A stretch of DNA of 64,000 nucleotides. Source: Castor canadensis (taxonomy: Eukaryota > Chordata > Mammalia > Rodentia > Castoridae). Below, in pieces: positions 21,740-33,280 of this stretch; within the stretch, counting starts at the first letter, position 1; each line of letters starts with the position of its first letter. A program made the position numbers and the translations under genes. The stretch spans positions 11,378,001 through 11,442,000 of the forward strand of contig NC_133401.1 of NCBI RefSeq assembly GCF_047511655.1, in the 5' to 3' direction. The notes under the pieces are model-generated. The model had not been told where the DNA came from. It worked only from the letters and a program-made list of their open reading frames with translations, and did not search any database.

Positions 21740-22290
21740 AAGTAGTGACTAGACATGTTTACTGGCTACAGGGTGACATTACAATACATGTATCAAATGT
21801 GTAATGAGCAGGTAGGGTAATCGGTACATTCATCACCTCCAACATTTTCATTCCTTTGTATTGGGCACGTTCAAAATTCTCATTCCTGCTTTGTAATGTA
21901 CAATCCATGGTTGCCAGCCGCAGTCATCAAACCGTGCCATAACAGTAGAAGTCATTCCTCTTCTACTTGCACTCCTTTTCCCATTAGCCATTTCTTTCTG
22001 TCCATCCCACCTTATACTCTTACTAGGCTCTGGTAATCACTGTTGAACTTTCCTTCATCCCTAAGATTTATTTATTTATTCATTTTCTGGGTGGCACTGA
22101 GGTTTGAACTCAGGGCCTCAGGCATCCTAGGCACACACTCTACCACTTGAGCCACTCCACCAGCTCCCCCTTGTTTGATGGATGGTTTTGTGAGATAGGT
22201 TTTGTGAAGTATTTGTCTGGGGCTGGCTTCATACTGTGATTCTCCTGATTGTCTACGATTACTGATGTGATCCACCAGTGCCTGGCAAGA
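21740..22290 (-). mobile_element. Antisense L1 3' region followed by composite ID+B1 SINE
   Basis: 21,740-22,060 matches the L1 3' piece at 4,610-4,910. 22,075-22,290 matches the composite SINE at 4,925-5,140 (GGCACTGAGGTTTGAACTCA, CTTGAGCCACTCCACCAGC, ATGTGATCCACCAGTGCCTG). Confidence 0.8.
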
Positions 22291-22859
22291 TTTGTTCTTT
22301 GACAACAAAAATCTCTAGCTCCCAAGGTGTAATGTGAAGAGAAATTTATACTATCATTTGTTTTAAAAATGAAAACATATAAATATTTATGTTACTTATA
22401 TTTATATGTATTTATACACACAGTACTTGTATAAGTACAGGTTATTTCTAGAAGAAGGTAAATCAGCCAAAATTAGTTGTTATTGGGAAGGGGATTGACG
22501 TTCAGAGGTGAAAGGAAGGCTTAAGTCTGGGCTGATTAAGATAATTTTTCAAATGCATTTTTAATTATTCAGATACTCGGATATTCATTTGACAGCATAA
22601 GAAGAAAGAAGAGCTGTGGGTGAAGATAGAAGAAATTTTTGACCTTAGGCCAAGTTGCCTGTGAGCTGACCTTGACCTTGACCCTGTTCAGATTGGGGGA
22701 AAGAAGTGAGGATGGTGATGAGCAAAAGGTGCTCTGTAACTAAAAGACAGTACTTTTGGAAGATGGACTCCACAGGGCTTTGTTGCCAGGCCAGGTGAGC
22801 AGTGTCCTCCTTTGGGATCCCATAGATGCTGAGTAGGGGCCACTCCCGGGGTCACTCAC

Positions 22860-23582
22860 CTGGTACTCATTGTGCAGCACCATGATGGGCAGGTCAAATG
22901 GTTTGCCATCCTCAAAAGGCATTGTGGAAGATTTCACCTCACTGCCCCTCCTCCACTCTGACGACTGTTCATGACCACAACACGCCCAAAGTAGACTCGG
23001 AAATAGAAGGCAATGTCGGACTTCTCATCGGGGCTGATACGGAAATCCACTTGCAATTGTGGGTCATTTCTGCAGGGCAAATCACATGATGTGTTGGCAG
23101 GACCCTTTCTTGTGGCCACACACACATTAGATACAAAAACAAATCCTTCCTCAGTTACTCTTCACAGTGCAAGGAAGGCCTTCCTGGATGATACTATAGT
23201 CTTTGTCCAATGAAGCAGGGCAGTAAGATGCTCTGTTCCTTACTTAGCCCAAGACTAAAACTTAGCATCAGTCATTGATTGATGGGTGATCCATCCCCTG
23301 AAAAGTCCATGCCCCTTGATAGAGACCACTGTCCCAACCCATGGAGTGACCTCTTCCCCCTGTCCTTCAGATCTGCCCACAGACCATGTTTAGTGCCTGG
23401 TGGGGTCTGACAGGCACCATTCTGCAGATGAAACACTCCAATGTCACTGAGACAGAGGTTCCCCCAAAGCACACTATACCACACCCATGTATAGAAAGAA
23501 CTCACGCAAAAGGGATGGAGGGTGTCCCTCTGATTATCACTGCAGAACCAATGGACACGGCCACTTTCTGTGTGTATGGCAC
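22860..23582 (-). pseudogene. Galectin (CLC/PP13-like) pseudogene, copy A, exons 2 and 3
   Basis: Exon 2 (23,506-23,582, 77 nt) has a proper acceptor (CCCCACAGCAG|GTGCC) and donor (TTTTGC|GTGAGT), and encodes VPYTQKVAVSIGSAVIIRG and the start of the sheet. Exon 3 (22,860-23,069) opens after CCCTGCAG, encodes [39 protein letters not shown] and later MPFEDGKPFDLPIMVLHNEYQ, and ends at CAG|GTGAGT. A 1-nt deletion just after the SGG codons, where copy B has the conserved Trp of the sugar site, shifts the frame into a stop. His of the binding site is replaced by Tyr in FYFRV. Exon 4 is missing because copy A lost that segment. As a gene it is dead, even though its exon 2 splice sites are the best of the three copies. 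Confidence 0.9.
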
Positions 23583-24218
23583 CTGCTGTGGGGATGAAGA
23601 GTGGTTAAGGGGGCCAGCTAGTCAACAGGTCACTTCCTATGACAGTTTCCAGTGGTGTGGCAACTTAGAGATTGAAGGACAGGCTCTGAGGACCATGTTC
23701 TATGGTCCCGGTCCAAAGCCAGGTCCCTGTGTACTTGACAAGACAGAAGGGCTGTAGAAGAGTCATGCTAACTGGATTCAAATCCTGATTCTGACCCCCT
23801 ACTAGCAGTGGGATTAGAGATACATTACCTGACCACTGCCTGACTTAGTTTACAGGATGATCACTAGAAGGGGAGAGCCCTTTCTGCATGGTCACTGCTA
23901 GGAGACGTGAGGCAGGGTACATGTGGCCCAAGGCCACTGTGTACAGACCCAGACTAAAGCTCCAGCACACTGTGTGAGCTCATCCTCCCCCACTGTTCTC
24001 CAGAGGAGACATTAAGGCCACATTCATTCTGCTCTTGTCAGTGCTTAGAGATGGGTCCTCAGGTAAGCCCAGTCCTTAAGTCTCCCAACATTCTGCCAGT
24101 GACACATGGACAGATCTACAGATATTAAAGAGTGTCATTGCTGTGGGAGGGAAGAACATTTACATGCAGATATGGTGACATTTACACTCCCTGTTCAATA
24201 TCCGGCCATGGAATAACA

Positions 24219-24220
<2 letters not shown>

Positions 24221-24263
<43 letters not shown>
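24221..24263 (+). repeat. (CT)n microsatellite
   Basis: About 21 CT units. The same locus in copy B (41,173-41,217) carries a similar array. Low-complexity ORFs across it are artefacts. Confidence 0.98.
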
Positions 24264-24267
<4 letters not shown>

Positions 24268-25024
24268 TGACTTTCTCTCTCCTTTTCTTTCTCCCTCTCC
24301 CTCTTGTTCTCCCTCCTCCTCCCTCCCTCCTTTTTTCTCTCCACCTCCTCCAGCACACAGTGCAGCTCACAGGCACCTCAGTAGCACACTCCTGCTCAAT
24401 TAGATATGCACTATGGTACAGCCATGGCCCAAGGTCAGTGCAGTCCCTTTTCAACTCTCCTGTTTTTCTGCCATTGCTGTGTCTCTCTTGTGGCTCTTTG
24501 ACACTGGGTCTATTCTTCTGGGTCTCCAGGAGCTGCACCATATAAAGGATCCCTGGTAGCCCCGCCCTCTTGCTTCTCACCTATTTCCAAGCCCCTCCCA
24601 GCAGGGTGAGAAAGAATGGGGTGTCAGAATCAGACTGTCCTAATCCTGCCTCCTGTGCTGACTCAGACTGTGATGCACAGAATAGTTACTGAGGAAGGAT
24701 GAGGTGCATGAGAAATAGGGAAGCAGGGAGGAGTGAGTGGGTCTAAAATCCACCGTGAGATGACTGCTCCTGCTCACAGGACAGCTCCAGTGGTCACCAT
24801 GGACTCAATCTTCTAATTAGGGCAGCGGTGTCCACATGGGGCGATCCACCAGCCAGCTTTGCTGTTCCTGGAATCCAAGGTGACTACAGGTGCAGGACAA
24901 GGACTTCAGACTTCCAGGCACTGTCCAACAGGACGTTGTAAAATCTAGGGTTGAGAATCTGATTATCATGTTCCTGCAAATCCGTCTACTTATTTTGGAA
25001 CCTTCATCCTTTTTTCCCTCCATT

Positions 25025-25140
25025 TAAAAACATATATTAGTCATACAAAGGGGGTTTCACTGCAATATTTTCAAAATTAGTACAAAACACCCCCATCATA
25101 CACAACCCTTTATCACTCCCCCATCACCCTTCCCTCCTTT
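25025..25140 (-). mobile_element. Antisense L1 3'UTR-like pyrimidine-rich tail
   Basis: GTCATACAAAGGGGGTTTCA, then ACTCCCCCATCACCCTTCCC: complement of a purine-rich rodent L1 3'UTR. A related piece (GTACAAAGGGGATTCACTGT) lies at 26,010-26,230 and, in copy B, at 42,085-42,270. Confidence 0.5.
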
Positions 25141-25372
25141 TTTTTTTTTTGGTGGTACTGGGGTTTGAACTCAGGCCCACATGGTTTTTAGGCGGTGCTC
25201 TTATACTTGAGCCACTCTACCAGCCCTGTTTTGAGCGGGTTTTTTTTTTTTCTAGAAAGTGTCTCATGAGCTGTTTGCTGTGGCTAGTTTTCAACCTTGA
25301 TTCAAGGGATCTCTGCCTCCTGAATGGCAAGGATTACAGGTGTGAGCCACCATTCCCTGTTCCCATTCCCAT
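25140..25372 (-). mobile_element. Composite ID+B1 SINE, antisense
   Basis: T-run, GGTGGTACTGGGGTTTGAAC, CTTGAGCCACTCTACCAGCC, second T-run, and AAGGATTACAGGTGTGAGCC. It lies in the segment that copy B lacks. Confidence 0.88.
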
Positions 25373-26009
25373 CTTAAAATAATTTCAACAGGTTTCATCG
25401 TTCTATTTCATACCTGTGTAAAAAGTACTTAGACCACATCCACACTCTCCTTTCACCCTCCCCTGCCACTTGTACCTTCTCCCAGACAGAAGCTTTTCCA
25501 CTCCTGCCTGCATCCTTGAAGGGGGAGCATTACCATCTTTAGATAAAACCACTGAAATGACTAACTTGCCTCTGTGCAGAGTTGAGCAGGAATCTGACCC
25601 AAAGGTTTCAGGTGGAAAAGCGACAGGACCAAAAGGAAGGCAGATGGCGGGCTTTATCCTGCTTTTAGCAGCCCTTGAGCATCTGCAGGAACGAGTGAGG
25701 TCAGCACCTTCACACAAGCAGCGCTGAGTCCTTTACACTAAAAGAAAAAAGCAGCTGCTCATCACGACAAAGATTTCAGAACACAGCTAAAGGCCATGAA
25801 ATGTGGCCAGGATTTACAGACTATGTACATGCAAATGCTATAATAGTCTTTCTTATATGTTGTGGAGTTTTTTTGTTGCAGTTATTATTTTCTTTTTTAA
25901 AAAAGTCTTAAAATTTAATCAGTGCTTATTTTGATATGGTCCATCCATATCAGTGTTTTTCAAAATTAGTACAAATTATTAACACTGGTTTGTTTTTTAC
26001 TTTTATGAG

Positions 26010-26230
26010 GATTTTTTTTTGTACAAAGGGGATTCACTGTGACAATTCCAAATAGGCTCTTATTTTACATTGCTTAGCTCACCCCACCCTCCCGCCCATC
26101 TGCCTCTCCCACCACACTTAAATCAGTTGTAAGAGGTTTCTTTGTTCTATTTCAGATATGTCCACCCGCCATAGTCTCTCCCCGTAATCTCCATCATTCA
26201 CCCTCTGTTAGTTGCTTTTTAAAGTTTTAT
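26010..26230 (-). mobile_element. Antisense L1 3'UTR-like element
   Basis: TTGTACAAAGGGGATTCACT, GCTCACCCCACCCTCCCGCC, and GTAAGAGGTTTCTTTGTTC on the plus strand. Shared with copy B (42,085-42,260). Assigned by its resemblance to purine-rich L1 3'UTRs on the other strand. Confidence 0.45.
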
Positions 26231-27254
26231 CTCAACCATTTTAAATTGTCAACACTGTCTTCTCGTTGTAGTTTTGTTTTTGTTTTGCTATTTGATGTGC
26301 TCATGGGAAGTGTATAGGTCAAGCAGAGGTCATTCCACCAGGGAGGCCATGCTGTCCCTCACATCCCCTCAACCTATTTGGCAGGATGGAGCAATGACTT
26401 ACTGATGTGGGGCACAAAGGGCCATCTTTCCCCAAGAAAGGACCAGCTCCGTGTGCCCTTCCAGTCCCTGTGGTTCTGACTGGGGTCAAACTAAAGCACA
26501 TCACAGTTCAAATTCAGCTCTCCCCTTCTTCCCCCTCGCTGTCTCCGCATGTCCTTCTCCTGGCAGCTTCCTTCAGTAAATCATTGCACAATATGAATAT
26601 CTCAAGCTGCGCTTCTCAGGAATCCTTCTATGATATTCCCTATCCCAGGGCATGTTTCTCAGGAATCCATTCTATGATTCTTCTCTTGGAAAGAACTCAT
26701 TTACTTCTTACCCTCCTCTGTGTTATTCCAGGCCACTGCTGTGTGAAAAATCTTTTCAGCCCAAGGTATGGATTTCAAATTTGAAGGCTCAGTCCTGGAC
26801 TGTATTCCACATAGGGAGGCTCACAGGGAAGAAACTCTTAGTAGACCATTTGCTATTACTATTAAACATAACATGTGAGGATACAGTTTTGGACCTAGTT
26901 CCTGCTCTAGACCCCAGCAGAACAGACCAAACAAAAATGAGTCACTCATGCCAACTGCCTCATAATCAACGCTAACTCTCCCCACTGGGTTGTTTCCTTG
27001 TTGCTCCTTGTAGCTTTTATAGCCATGGTCTGGTGGGAGCTCTCATCCTAGTTTGATGAGGCTGCCCCATCCCTGAATTGCAAATAGAGCCAGTCAGATC
27101 TCTAATTAAATGTGTTATAATTTCTCCTTTTGACATTAGTTTGCCATAAATTGCTAACACATTGACTTTCACTACATACAATTCATGGAATACTTTCTCC
27201 TAAAGTACATTCCTAGGAGTGGGAAAATTGAGAATTTTCACTAATTAAGAATTA

Positions 27255-27665
27255 TTTTTGTTGTAGTAATTGGGTTGGAACTCAGTGCCTCCTGCTTGCT
27301 AGGCAGGCACTGTACCACTTTAGCCAATTATCAGCCCCTTTTCTTAGTGTTGGGATTTTTGAAATAGAATCTTGTGTTTTGCCTGGCTGGTCTTGAACCC
27401 TAGATCCTCTTGCTCTCTATTTCTCAAGTAGCTAGGAACACAGGGCCCTACTAAGAAGTAATTTTAATTTTAATGTTTTTCAGTGCCAAGGTTTGAAGCC
27501 AGGGGCTTTCACATGCTAGGCAAGCATCTGTGCACACTGTCTACATCTGCAGGCCTCAGGTTTGGGAGACGGAGTCTCATTAGGTAGCCCAGGCTGGCCT
27601 TGAGTTCACAGTCCTCTTGCCTCAGCCTCCCAAGTGCTGGGAATACAGCGTGGGCCACCACTTTT
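27255..27665 (-). mobile_element. Two decayed ID-like SINEs and a B1-like SINE, antisense
   Basis: ID-like pieces at 27,262-27,345 (GGAACTCAGTGCCTCCTGCT) and 27,478-27,555 (GTGCCAAGGTTTGAAGCCAG); B1-like at 27,568-27,660 (GGTAGCCCAGGCTGGCCTTG, CCTCAGCCTCCCAAGTGCTG). Copy B equivalents lie at 43,345-43,740, and again, tandemly duplicated, at 50,850-51,250. Confidence 0.8.
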
Positions 27666-27784
27666 TAAATATAGGCTGACACGTGTAGCATGCACCTAGA
27701 CAACAGAGAAAAATTTCCTCAGATGCTTAGAATTCATCAATCCTCCACCGTACTCAATATAAACATATGGCCATTCTTTTTTGT

Positions 27785-28142
27785 TTGTTTTTTTGTTCTG
27801 TTTTGTTTTGTGATACAGGGGTTTGACTCAAAGCTTAAGGCTTGAGCCACTCTACAAGTCCTTTTTCTGATGGGCTTTTTCAAGGTAGGGTCTGTGAACT
27901 ATTTGCTTTGGCTGGATTTTCAAACCCAGCCAGGTTTGAATCCTTCTGATCTCTGCCATCTGAGTAGCTAAGATTACAAGCATGAGTCACAGCACCCAGC
28001 TGTTTGTATTTTTTGAGACAGGGTCTGGACATGTAGTCTAGACTAGCCATGAATTTAATGTGCAAATATGTATTGAACTTAAGTTCTTCCTTCCTCAGTC
28101 TCCTGAGGGCTGGAATTACAGGCATGTGTTGCTATGCTTGGC
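27785..28142 (-). mobile_element. ID-like SINE with two B1-like units, antisense
   Basis: TTTTG-rich leader, GATACAGGGGTTTGACTCA, CTTGAGCCACTCTACAAGTC, GTAGCTAAGATTACAAGCAT, and a second 7SL-like unit ending GGCTGGAATTACAGGCATGT. Copy B: 50,395-50,640 and 51,370-51,710. Confidence 0.8.
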
Positions 28143-29774
28143 TTCCATATTACCACTCTTTATATATATAAGACAATAGCAAGGATAGGACTTCTAAGAG
28201 TGTGAAGGAAGCTGACAGTTCTAAATTGAAAAGCCATGCCATTCTTCAAGAAGACCAATTTGGAGAAAGATCTGGCTTAACCAGAATCTGTGACTTCATA
28301 AACCTGCAGTAATTAAGGTGTGTAAGATATGATAAAAGTCTCAAGTTCAAGGATGGGCTGATAACACTTAGGCTGATGCCATTAAGACTGGAAGCTCTGC
28401 ACTCAGGCTGGCCATGTTCCAAGACTGATTAGGTCGCACCCAAGCTCCTGTGAAATGATAAAATGCTTATGATGTCTGTGTTCTGATGGTCTTGACTATA
28501 AAATGGATATAATAGTGGGGCATGCATTCCAGCCTTTCTGTGATAACTAATGAAATAAATATGACCAGCACCTGGGCCTTGAAATCCCACCTTACACACA
28601 GCAAATACCCAATAAATCTTAATTGTAAATATAGATGGATGTGCCCATTACTTCATCATACAGGAAGTAATCCAGAAGGCTGTTTTCAGAGTGTTGAGGC
28701 CAATTATTTATGCAGTTAGGTTTTATAAAACTAATCTGTAAAACCAGCCTGTGCAAATAAATCTTCTGGAATGACTGCTTAGCTTATAATGAAGCAGCGC
28801 TTGTGTATTTGTTAAATGCACACATATTTAGCGCTCTAAATCATGCTGCCTTCCTCCAGAGTGGATTAACATCTCAGGTGAGGAGAGTGAGTTGATTAGA
28901 TTTAGTCTTGACTGCTATCAGTGCTGACTGATGTGTTCCCAGAGTCCCACACTACATAGATGACTAGGGGTCCCAGCAATTGCATGAGCTGCTCACCCCA
29001 GAAGTCAAATGGAAAAGTAGTGGTGGAAGGCAGGCAGTGGGTTTAACCACTGAGGCCATGTGGGGAGGCTGGAGGAGACCACACATGCCAGTCTTTTGTT
29101 GGGACTACTGACCTGAGCCATGGGTTTGACTCGAGGAAGCATTTGGCACAGAGGAGGCAGGTAGGCACAATTAAGCAATGTTGGTCAAACCATGGTCTGT
29201 TCTGTCATTCTTGCAATTCTGGTCAGTAGGGTGGCTCTGGAGAAGTTGTCATCACTGTCACTGATGAGGGGGAATCTGGTCTCCCTGAGAAGATTTTAGC
29301 CGGCAGGTTCTGCCATCATGGGCTAATTGATCCTGCTTGGGGAAAAGTATCCTCATGGTGTGATCTGCTATGAGGGTCCATGGTTCCTGGATCCAGGTTG
29401 ACTGCAAATTTAGAACAATGACCTGAGACTTCTAGGCACTGCTCCAAGGGGTCTGGACCAGGACGTGCAAAAGCTGGTGGCTGACAAGCCCTTGATTGTG
29501 GTGTCCTGGGAAATCTTGAGAACACCTTATTCTTCCCGGTGCCTTCATCCTGGAAGAGGAAGCATGATTTCCTTTAGATGGACACTCCTGAAATGATTGG
29601 CATGTCTATGGGAAGAGTTGAGCAGAAATCTGATCAAAACATTTAAGGTGCTAAAGGAGACAGGTGTGAAAGGAGCTATTGGAGTCCTATTCATTGGTCA
29701 TTGCCTATGCTGATATCTTGTCATGTTTTCCTGTGTCTTTCTTTCTTGTAGTTTCAAAGGTTTAAGTATTACAT

Positions 29775-30250
29775 TAAGGTAGATCAATGGTATACAATCG
29801 AAGACTTGGAAATAACCCAGGAAGCTACAGTGAACCAGACGCTTCTTTTTTTCCCCAAATATTTCTTTTTACCTTTTTTATTGTTGTGCTGAGAGTGGGT
29901 AGATGTGGCATTTACAGAAATTCTTGCAGTGTATCAAATATAGCATGCTAGATTTCACCCCCTCCCCTCTCTCCTTTATCCTCCTTACCCCATTCTGGAA
30001 TAGTTTCCACAGGTATCATTTTTGCACTGATATACATGTGTACACAGTATTTGCACCGTAGTCACCCTCTACCCCTGTCCCCACCACCTCCTCAGTGAAG
30101 TGATTATTGTAAAGTTTTCAAAAACATACATTAGAGAAAATTTGGCTTCTTTAACAAGTGGTGCTTGGAACCTGGATTCCACATATAGAAAACTGAAATT
30201 GGGTCCTGTCTCTCAACGTATACAAAAATCAACTCAAAATGGATGGAAGG
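29775..30250 (+). mobile_element. L1 ORF2 fragment, sense, interrupted
   Basis: TAGATCAATGGTATACAATC (29,780) and, after an antisense pyrimidine-rich insertion (about 29,850-30,095), CAAAAACATACATTAGAGAA, GAAAACTGAAATTGGGTCCT and CAACTCAAAATGGATGGAAG. These match the ORF2 region between the RT and the C-terminus, with stops. Confidence 0.8.
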
Positions 30251-30274
30251 ATTTGCCTCCTCCCCTCTTCCCAC

Positions 30275-30485
30275 ACTCTTCAGTGGGACTGTGGCTTGAA
30301 CTCAGGGCCTCAGGCTCACAGGGCAAGCACTCTACTGCTTAGCTACACCTTCAGTACATTTTGTCCCAGTTATTTTGAGATGGGGTCTCTTGAGCTATTA
30401 GCCAAGGCTGGCCCTAAACCAGATCCCCCCAATCTCAGCCTCCCAAGTAGCTAGGAGTACATTTGTGAGTCATGGGCACCCGACT
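30275..30485 (-). mobile_element. Composite ID+B1 SINE, antisense
   Basis: GGCTTGAACTCAGGGCCTCA, TTTTGAGATGGGGTCTCTTG, AGCCTCCCAAGTAGCTAGGA on the plus strand. It ends the L1 fragment at 30,250. Confidence 0.82.
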
Positions 30486-30549
30486 TGGAAGAAGTTTTTA
30501 ATGAAAAATCTAAGTATTGTAGAGACATGCAATATAGTGTCCTAATTAT

Positions 30550-30750
30550 TTTCTTTGTTTTGTGGTACTGTGGTTCGAAATTAGGGCATAAACCTTGAGC
30601 CACTCCACCAGCCCATTGTATGATGGCTTTTTTTCCAAGATAGGGTCTTGAGGACTATTTGCCCAGGAATGGCTTTGACTTGAGATCCTTCTGATGTCTG
30701 CCTCCTGAGTAGCGAGGATTACAGGTGTGAGCCACCGGCACCCAGCATCA
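30550..30750 (-). mobile_element. Composite ID+B1 SINE, antisense
   Basis: TGGTACTGTGGTTCGAAATT, CTTGAGCCACTCCACCAGCC, GTAGCGAGGATTACAGGTGT. Confidence 0.85.
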
Positions 30751-31204
30751 TAATTATTTTGTATTTATAAATTTACACAAATCCACACTGTGATAGCTTG
30801 GCTTTTGATTTTACTAGGTTTATACATAAACTGTAATTAGTGGCAAGAACTACAGTTTTCATTTCTTCCAAATTTTGTACAGTAATTTAACTTTTTAAAA
30901 TGTTTTGATTTTGACTTTCATTGAATAGCATTTAATAATCAAAAAAGTTGACCAAAGTTTTCTTACTAAGTGTGCTGCTGTATTTTTGTAGATAGCTGAG
31001 TTAATAATTACATAATACTAGAACAGTGGTGAACTATGGTAAGTGATACCAAAGTGATTTATTCATTAAATAAACGTTACAATAAGAAATTTTGCTTTCA
31101 CTTCTGTCTGCCGAGGTTTAAAAAGGTCACGGACAACGCTGAATCTCAGAGGTGTTTTGAGATAAATGTTGTCTGTCTTCATAGAATATATAAGATTAAT
31201 ATTT
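30751..31204. other. No recognised feature
   Basis: AT-rich sequence lying between copies A and B, not duplicated in the window; no ORF, exon or repeat recognised. Confidence 0.4.
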
Positions 31205-31315
31205 GCTGAGACAAGGTCTTACCATGTAGCCCAGGCTGGTCTCCTCTTCTCAATCCTCCTACCTAAGCCTCCCCAGTGCCTGATTACAGGTATGAACCAC
31301 CACACCCAGCTTGTA
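31205..31315 (-). mobile_element. B1-like SINE, antisense
   Basis: TGAGACAAGGTCTTACCATG, GTAGCCCAGGCTGGTCTCCT, and CAGGTATGAACCACCACACC. Confidence 0.88.
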
Positions 31316-31360
31316 GGTAACTTCTGAGGTACCTACCCATCCTGCATTTCTTTTTTATTT

Positions 31361-31361
<1 letters not shown>

Positions 31362-31406
<45 letters not shown>
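31362..31406 (+). repeat. (GT)n microsatellite
   Basis: About 22 uninterrupted GT units, next to the 3' (T-rich) side of an antisense ID-like SINE at 31,407-31,480 (CCAGTACTGGGTTTTGAACT). Confidence 0.98.
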
Positions 31407-31407
<1 letters not shown>

Positions 31408-31721
31408 CAGTACTGGGTTTTGAACTCAGGGCATAATACTTTCGGGGAGTCTATCACCTGAGTCAGTCTGCTAGCCCCCATCCTGAGTTTCTCATGCAAA
31501 AGCATTAATTCATTTTGTGTTATGTTATTCACTGTTAGATATATTTGATTAATTGATATGGCAATATTAGTTTAGATTTTTCTCTGTATCTCTGATAATA
31601 TCCGTTCCATTGGTAGCATAAAGGGAATTGAAAATTTTTTCTTTGCTTTCTCACAATTAGAATATTTTGTGTAAGACAGAAGTCATCTCTATGGCATATT
31701 CATCTTTAAAACATCCCAAGG

Positions 31722-31912
31722 TCAGCTGGGTGCTGGTGGCTCACACCTGTAATCCTATTTACACAGGAGGCAGAGACCAGGATGATTGCAGTTTGAAGCC
31801 AGCCCCAGCAAATAGTTCCTGAGACCCTAACTCAAGAAAACCCAACACAAAAAAGGGCTGGTGGTGTGGCTCAAGTTGGCCTGAGTTCAAATCCCAGTGC
31901 CACACACACAAA
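31722..31912 (+). mobile_element. Composite B1+ID SINE, sense
   Basis: CTGGGTGCTGGTGGCTCACA, GGAGGCAGAGACCAGGATGA, GGGCTGGTGGTGTGGCTCAA, GAGTTCAAATCCCAGTGCCA. This is the clearest sense-strand example of the composite: 7SL-like unit first, tRNA-like unit second. Confidence 0.9.
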
Positions 31913-32119
31913 CAGAAAATTACCAGGTCTATTGAGTATACCATGGGGTAGACAAGATTCCCAAGTGGTAGAGGATAGAGCAAGGCTTACCCTCCAGGCC
32001 CTTGACATAGGCTCTATCCCCACACACTCCACTGCAATGAATGGGTGAATAAACATATAACTGCTCTTCCCTTGAGGTCACCATGTTTCAATGTCAGTGG
32101 TTGTTTTCTTGTTTTGATT

Positions 32120-32345
32120 TGTTTTATTTTTTGGCACTGGGGATCAAATGTAAGGCCTCGAGCTTGCTAGGTTAAGCATTCTTGCACTCGACCTATATAT
32201 CCCAAGTCCTTTCATTCTTTTTAGTTTGTTTTTAAAACAGGGTCTCATGCTAACTTTCCCCAGGCTGGTGTCAAACAGTGATTCTCCTACCTCCACCTCC
32301 TGAGTAGTTGGTCATCTAGGCGTAACCACTACTCCTTACCCTGGG
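32120..32345 (-). mobile_element. Composite ID+B1 SINE, antisense (decayed)
   Basis: TTTTTTGGCACTGGGGATCA, GCCTCGAGCTTGCTAGG, AACAGGGTCTCATGCTAACT, ACCTCCTGAGTAGTTGG. Confidence 0.7.
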
Positions 32346-32935
32346 TTTTAATAAACAAAACAAATGAAAATGTTTTCATACAGGAATAATTTGAAATTTA
32401 TAGAAAAGTTGCCATTATTTCATGTCTTGTAACTCCCTTTGCTCAGATTCACCAGAGAGTAATTTGCTCTGTTTGCTTTATGTTTCTTTTTCTCTTTTCT
32501 TGAACCCTTGAAGAAAAAGCTGTGTACATCATACTCCTTTCCCTCTAGGACCTGAACACTTCCACAAATATTTCTTTTGGACAAAGACCTCTCTTTCCAT
32601 TGGCAAAGTACTATTATCAAGTTCAATATTGATACAGTAGTAATCAGTCAAACCAATTTTACAAATGATGTCCTCAGTAGCAACTATTCTCCTAGTAAAA
32701 GATCCAACCCATGATCTTCTACTAGGGAGAAGGCTAGGATGATTATGGAGCGATGGAATGGAGTGAAGATGTCAGTGTGACCCCATGTTTATATTAATAT
32801 AGACAAAGATATTCCATATAGATGTGTGTATATAAGTCAGTATTTGCACATATTTCTTTCTCTATCAGCTGACAGGACCTAGAGACAATGACATGCTAGT
32901 AGCAATGAGCACACATAGCACCCAGATCTTGGTTT
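32346..32935. other. No recognised feature
   Basis: Sequence lying between copies A and B; I recognise no exon, ORF family or repeat. Confidence 0.4.
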
Positions 32936-32939
32936 CTAA

Positions 32940-33280
32940 TACCATTTGCTACTTTGGATGTGGTTGTCCCTCAAAAGTTTGAGGTCTGACTAGGGTCAGA
33001 GTCCTTAGTGTGGTTGTGGGATCTTTAAGACACAGGGCCTAGTGGAATAACCTAGTAGGAACTGCTCACAGAAGGGATTAAATTAGTTCTCCTGGGATCC
33101 TGAGTTAGTTCTCAAGAGAGCTAGTTCTTATAACAGTGAACTGGACCCCCGTATTTCTTTCTGACCTCCTGTCTCCTGATGTCTTTTTTGCTCCTAAAAA
33201 CTCTCATATGTACCATCCATTATGAAGTCCTCTCCAAAGCCAAGCTGATACCTTCACATGACCTTCAGAACTGTGAGCTG
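32940..33280 (+). mobile_element. MaLR (MLT1/MST-type) LTR, probable
   Basis: The order of landmarks GGTTGTCCCTCAAAAGTTTG, ATCTTTAAGACACAGGGCCTAG (read as ATCTTTAAGACACAGG then GCCTAG), GAGTTAGTTCTCAAGAGAGC and CCTTCAGAACTGTGAGC is the familiar layout of non-autonomous ERVL-MaLR LTRs. Segmental copy B starts right at its 3' end. Confidence 0.55.

Larger units (their letters stand above)
17820..29690 (+). repeat. Segmental duplication copy A
   Basis: Direct-orientation counterpart of copy B: nearly line-by-line similarity from 17,820 (B: about 33,290) to the block ending near 29,690 (B: about 53,250). The paired blocks include 18,000-21,500 with 33,450-37,000; 22,330-24,850 with 39,150-41,780; 25,740-27,700 with 41,820-43,775; and 28,180-29,600 with 51,740-53,200. 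Copy A lacks the galectin exon 4 region, and also the CYCS and ERV insertions. B lacks about 0.85 kb equivalent to 24,880-25,700. Confidence 0.9.

Noticed and set aside
24132-24580. 132-137-codon ORFs on both strands
   Set aside because: They read through the (CT)n array; low complexity, and the copy B equivalent is shorter and different.
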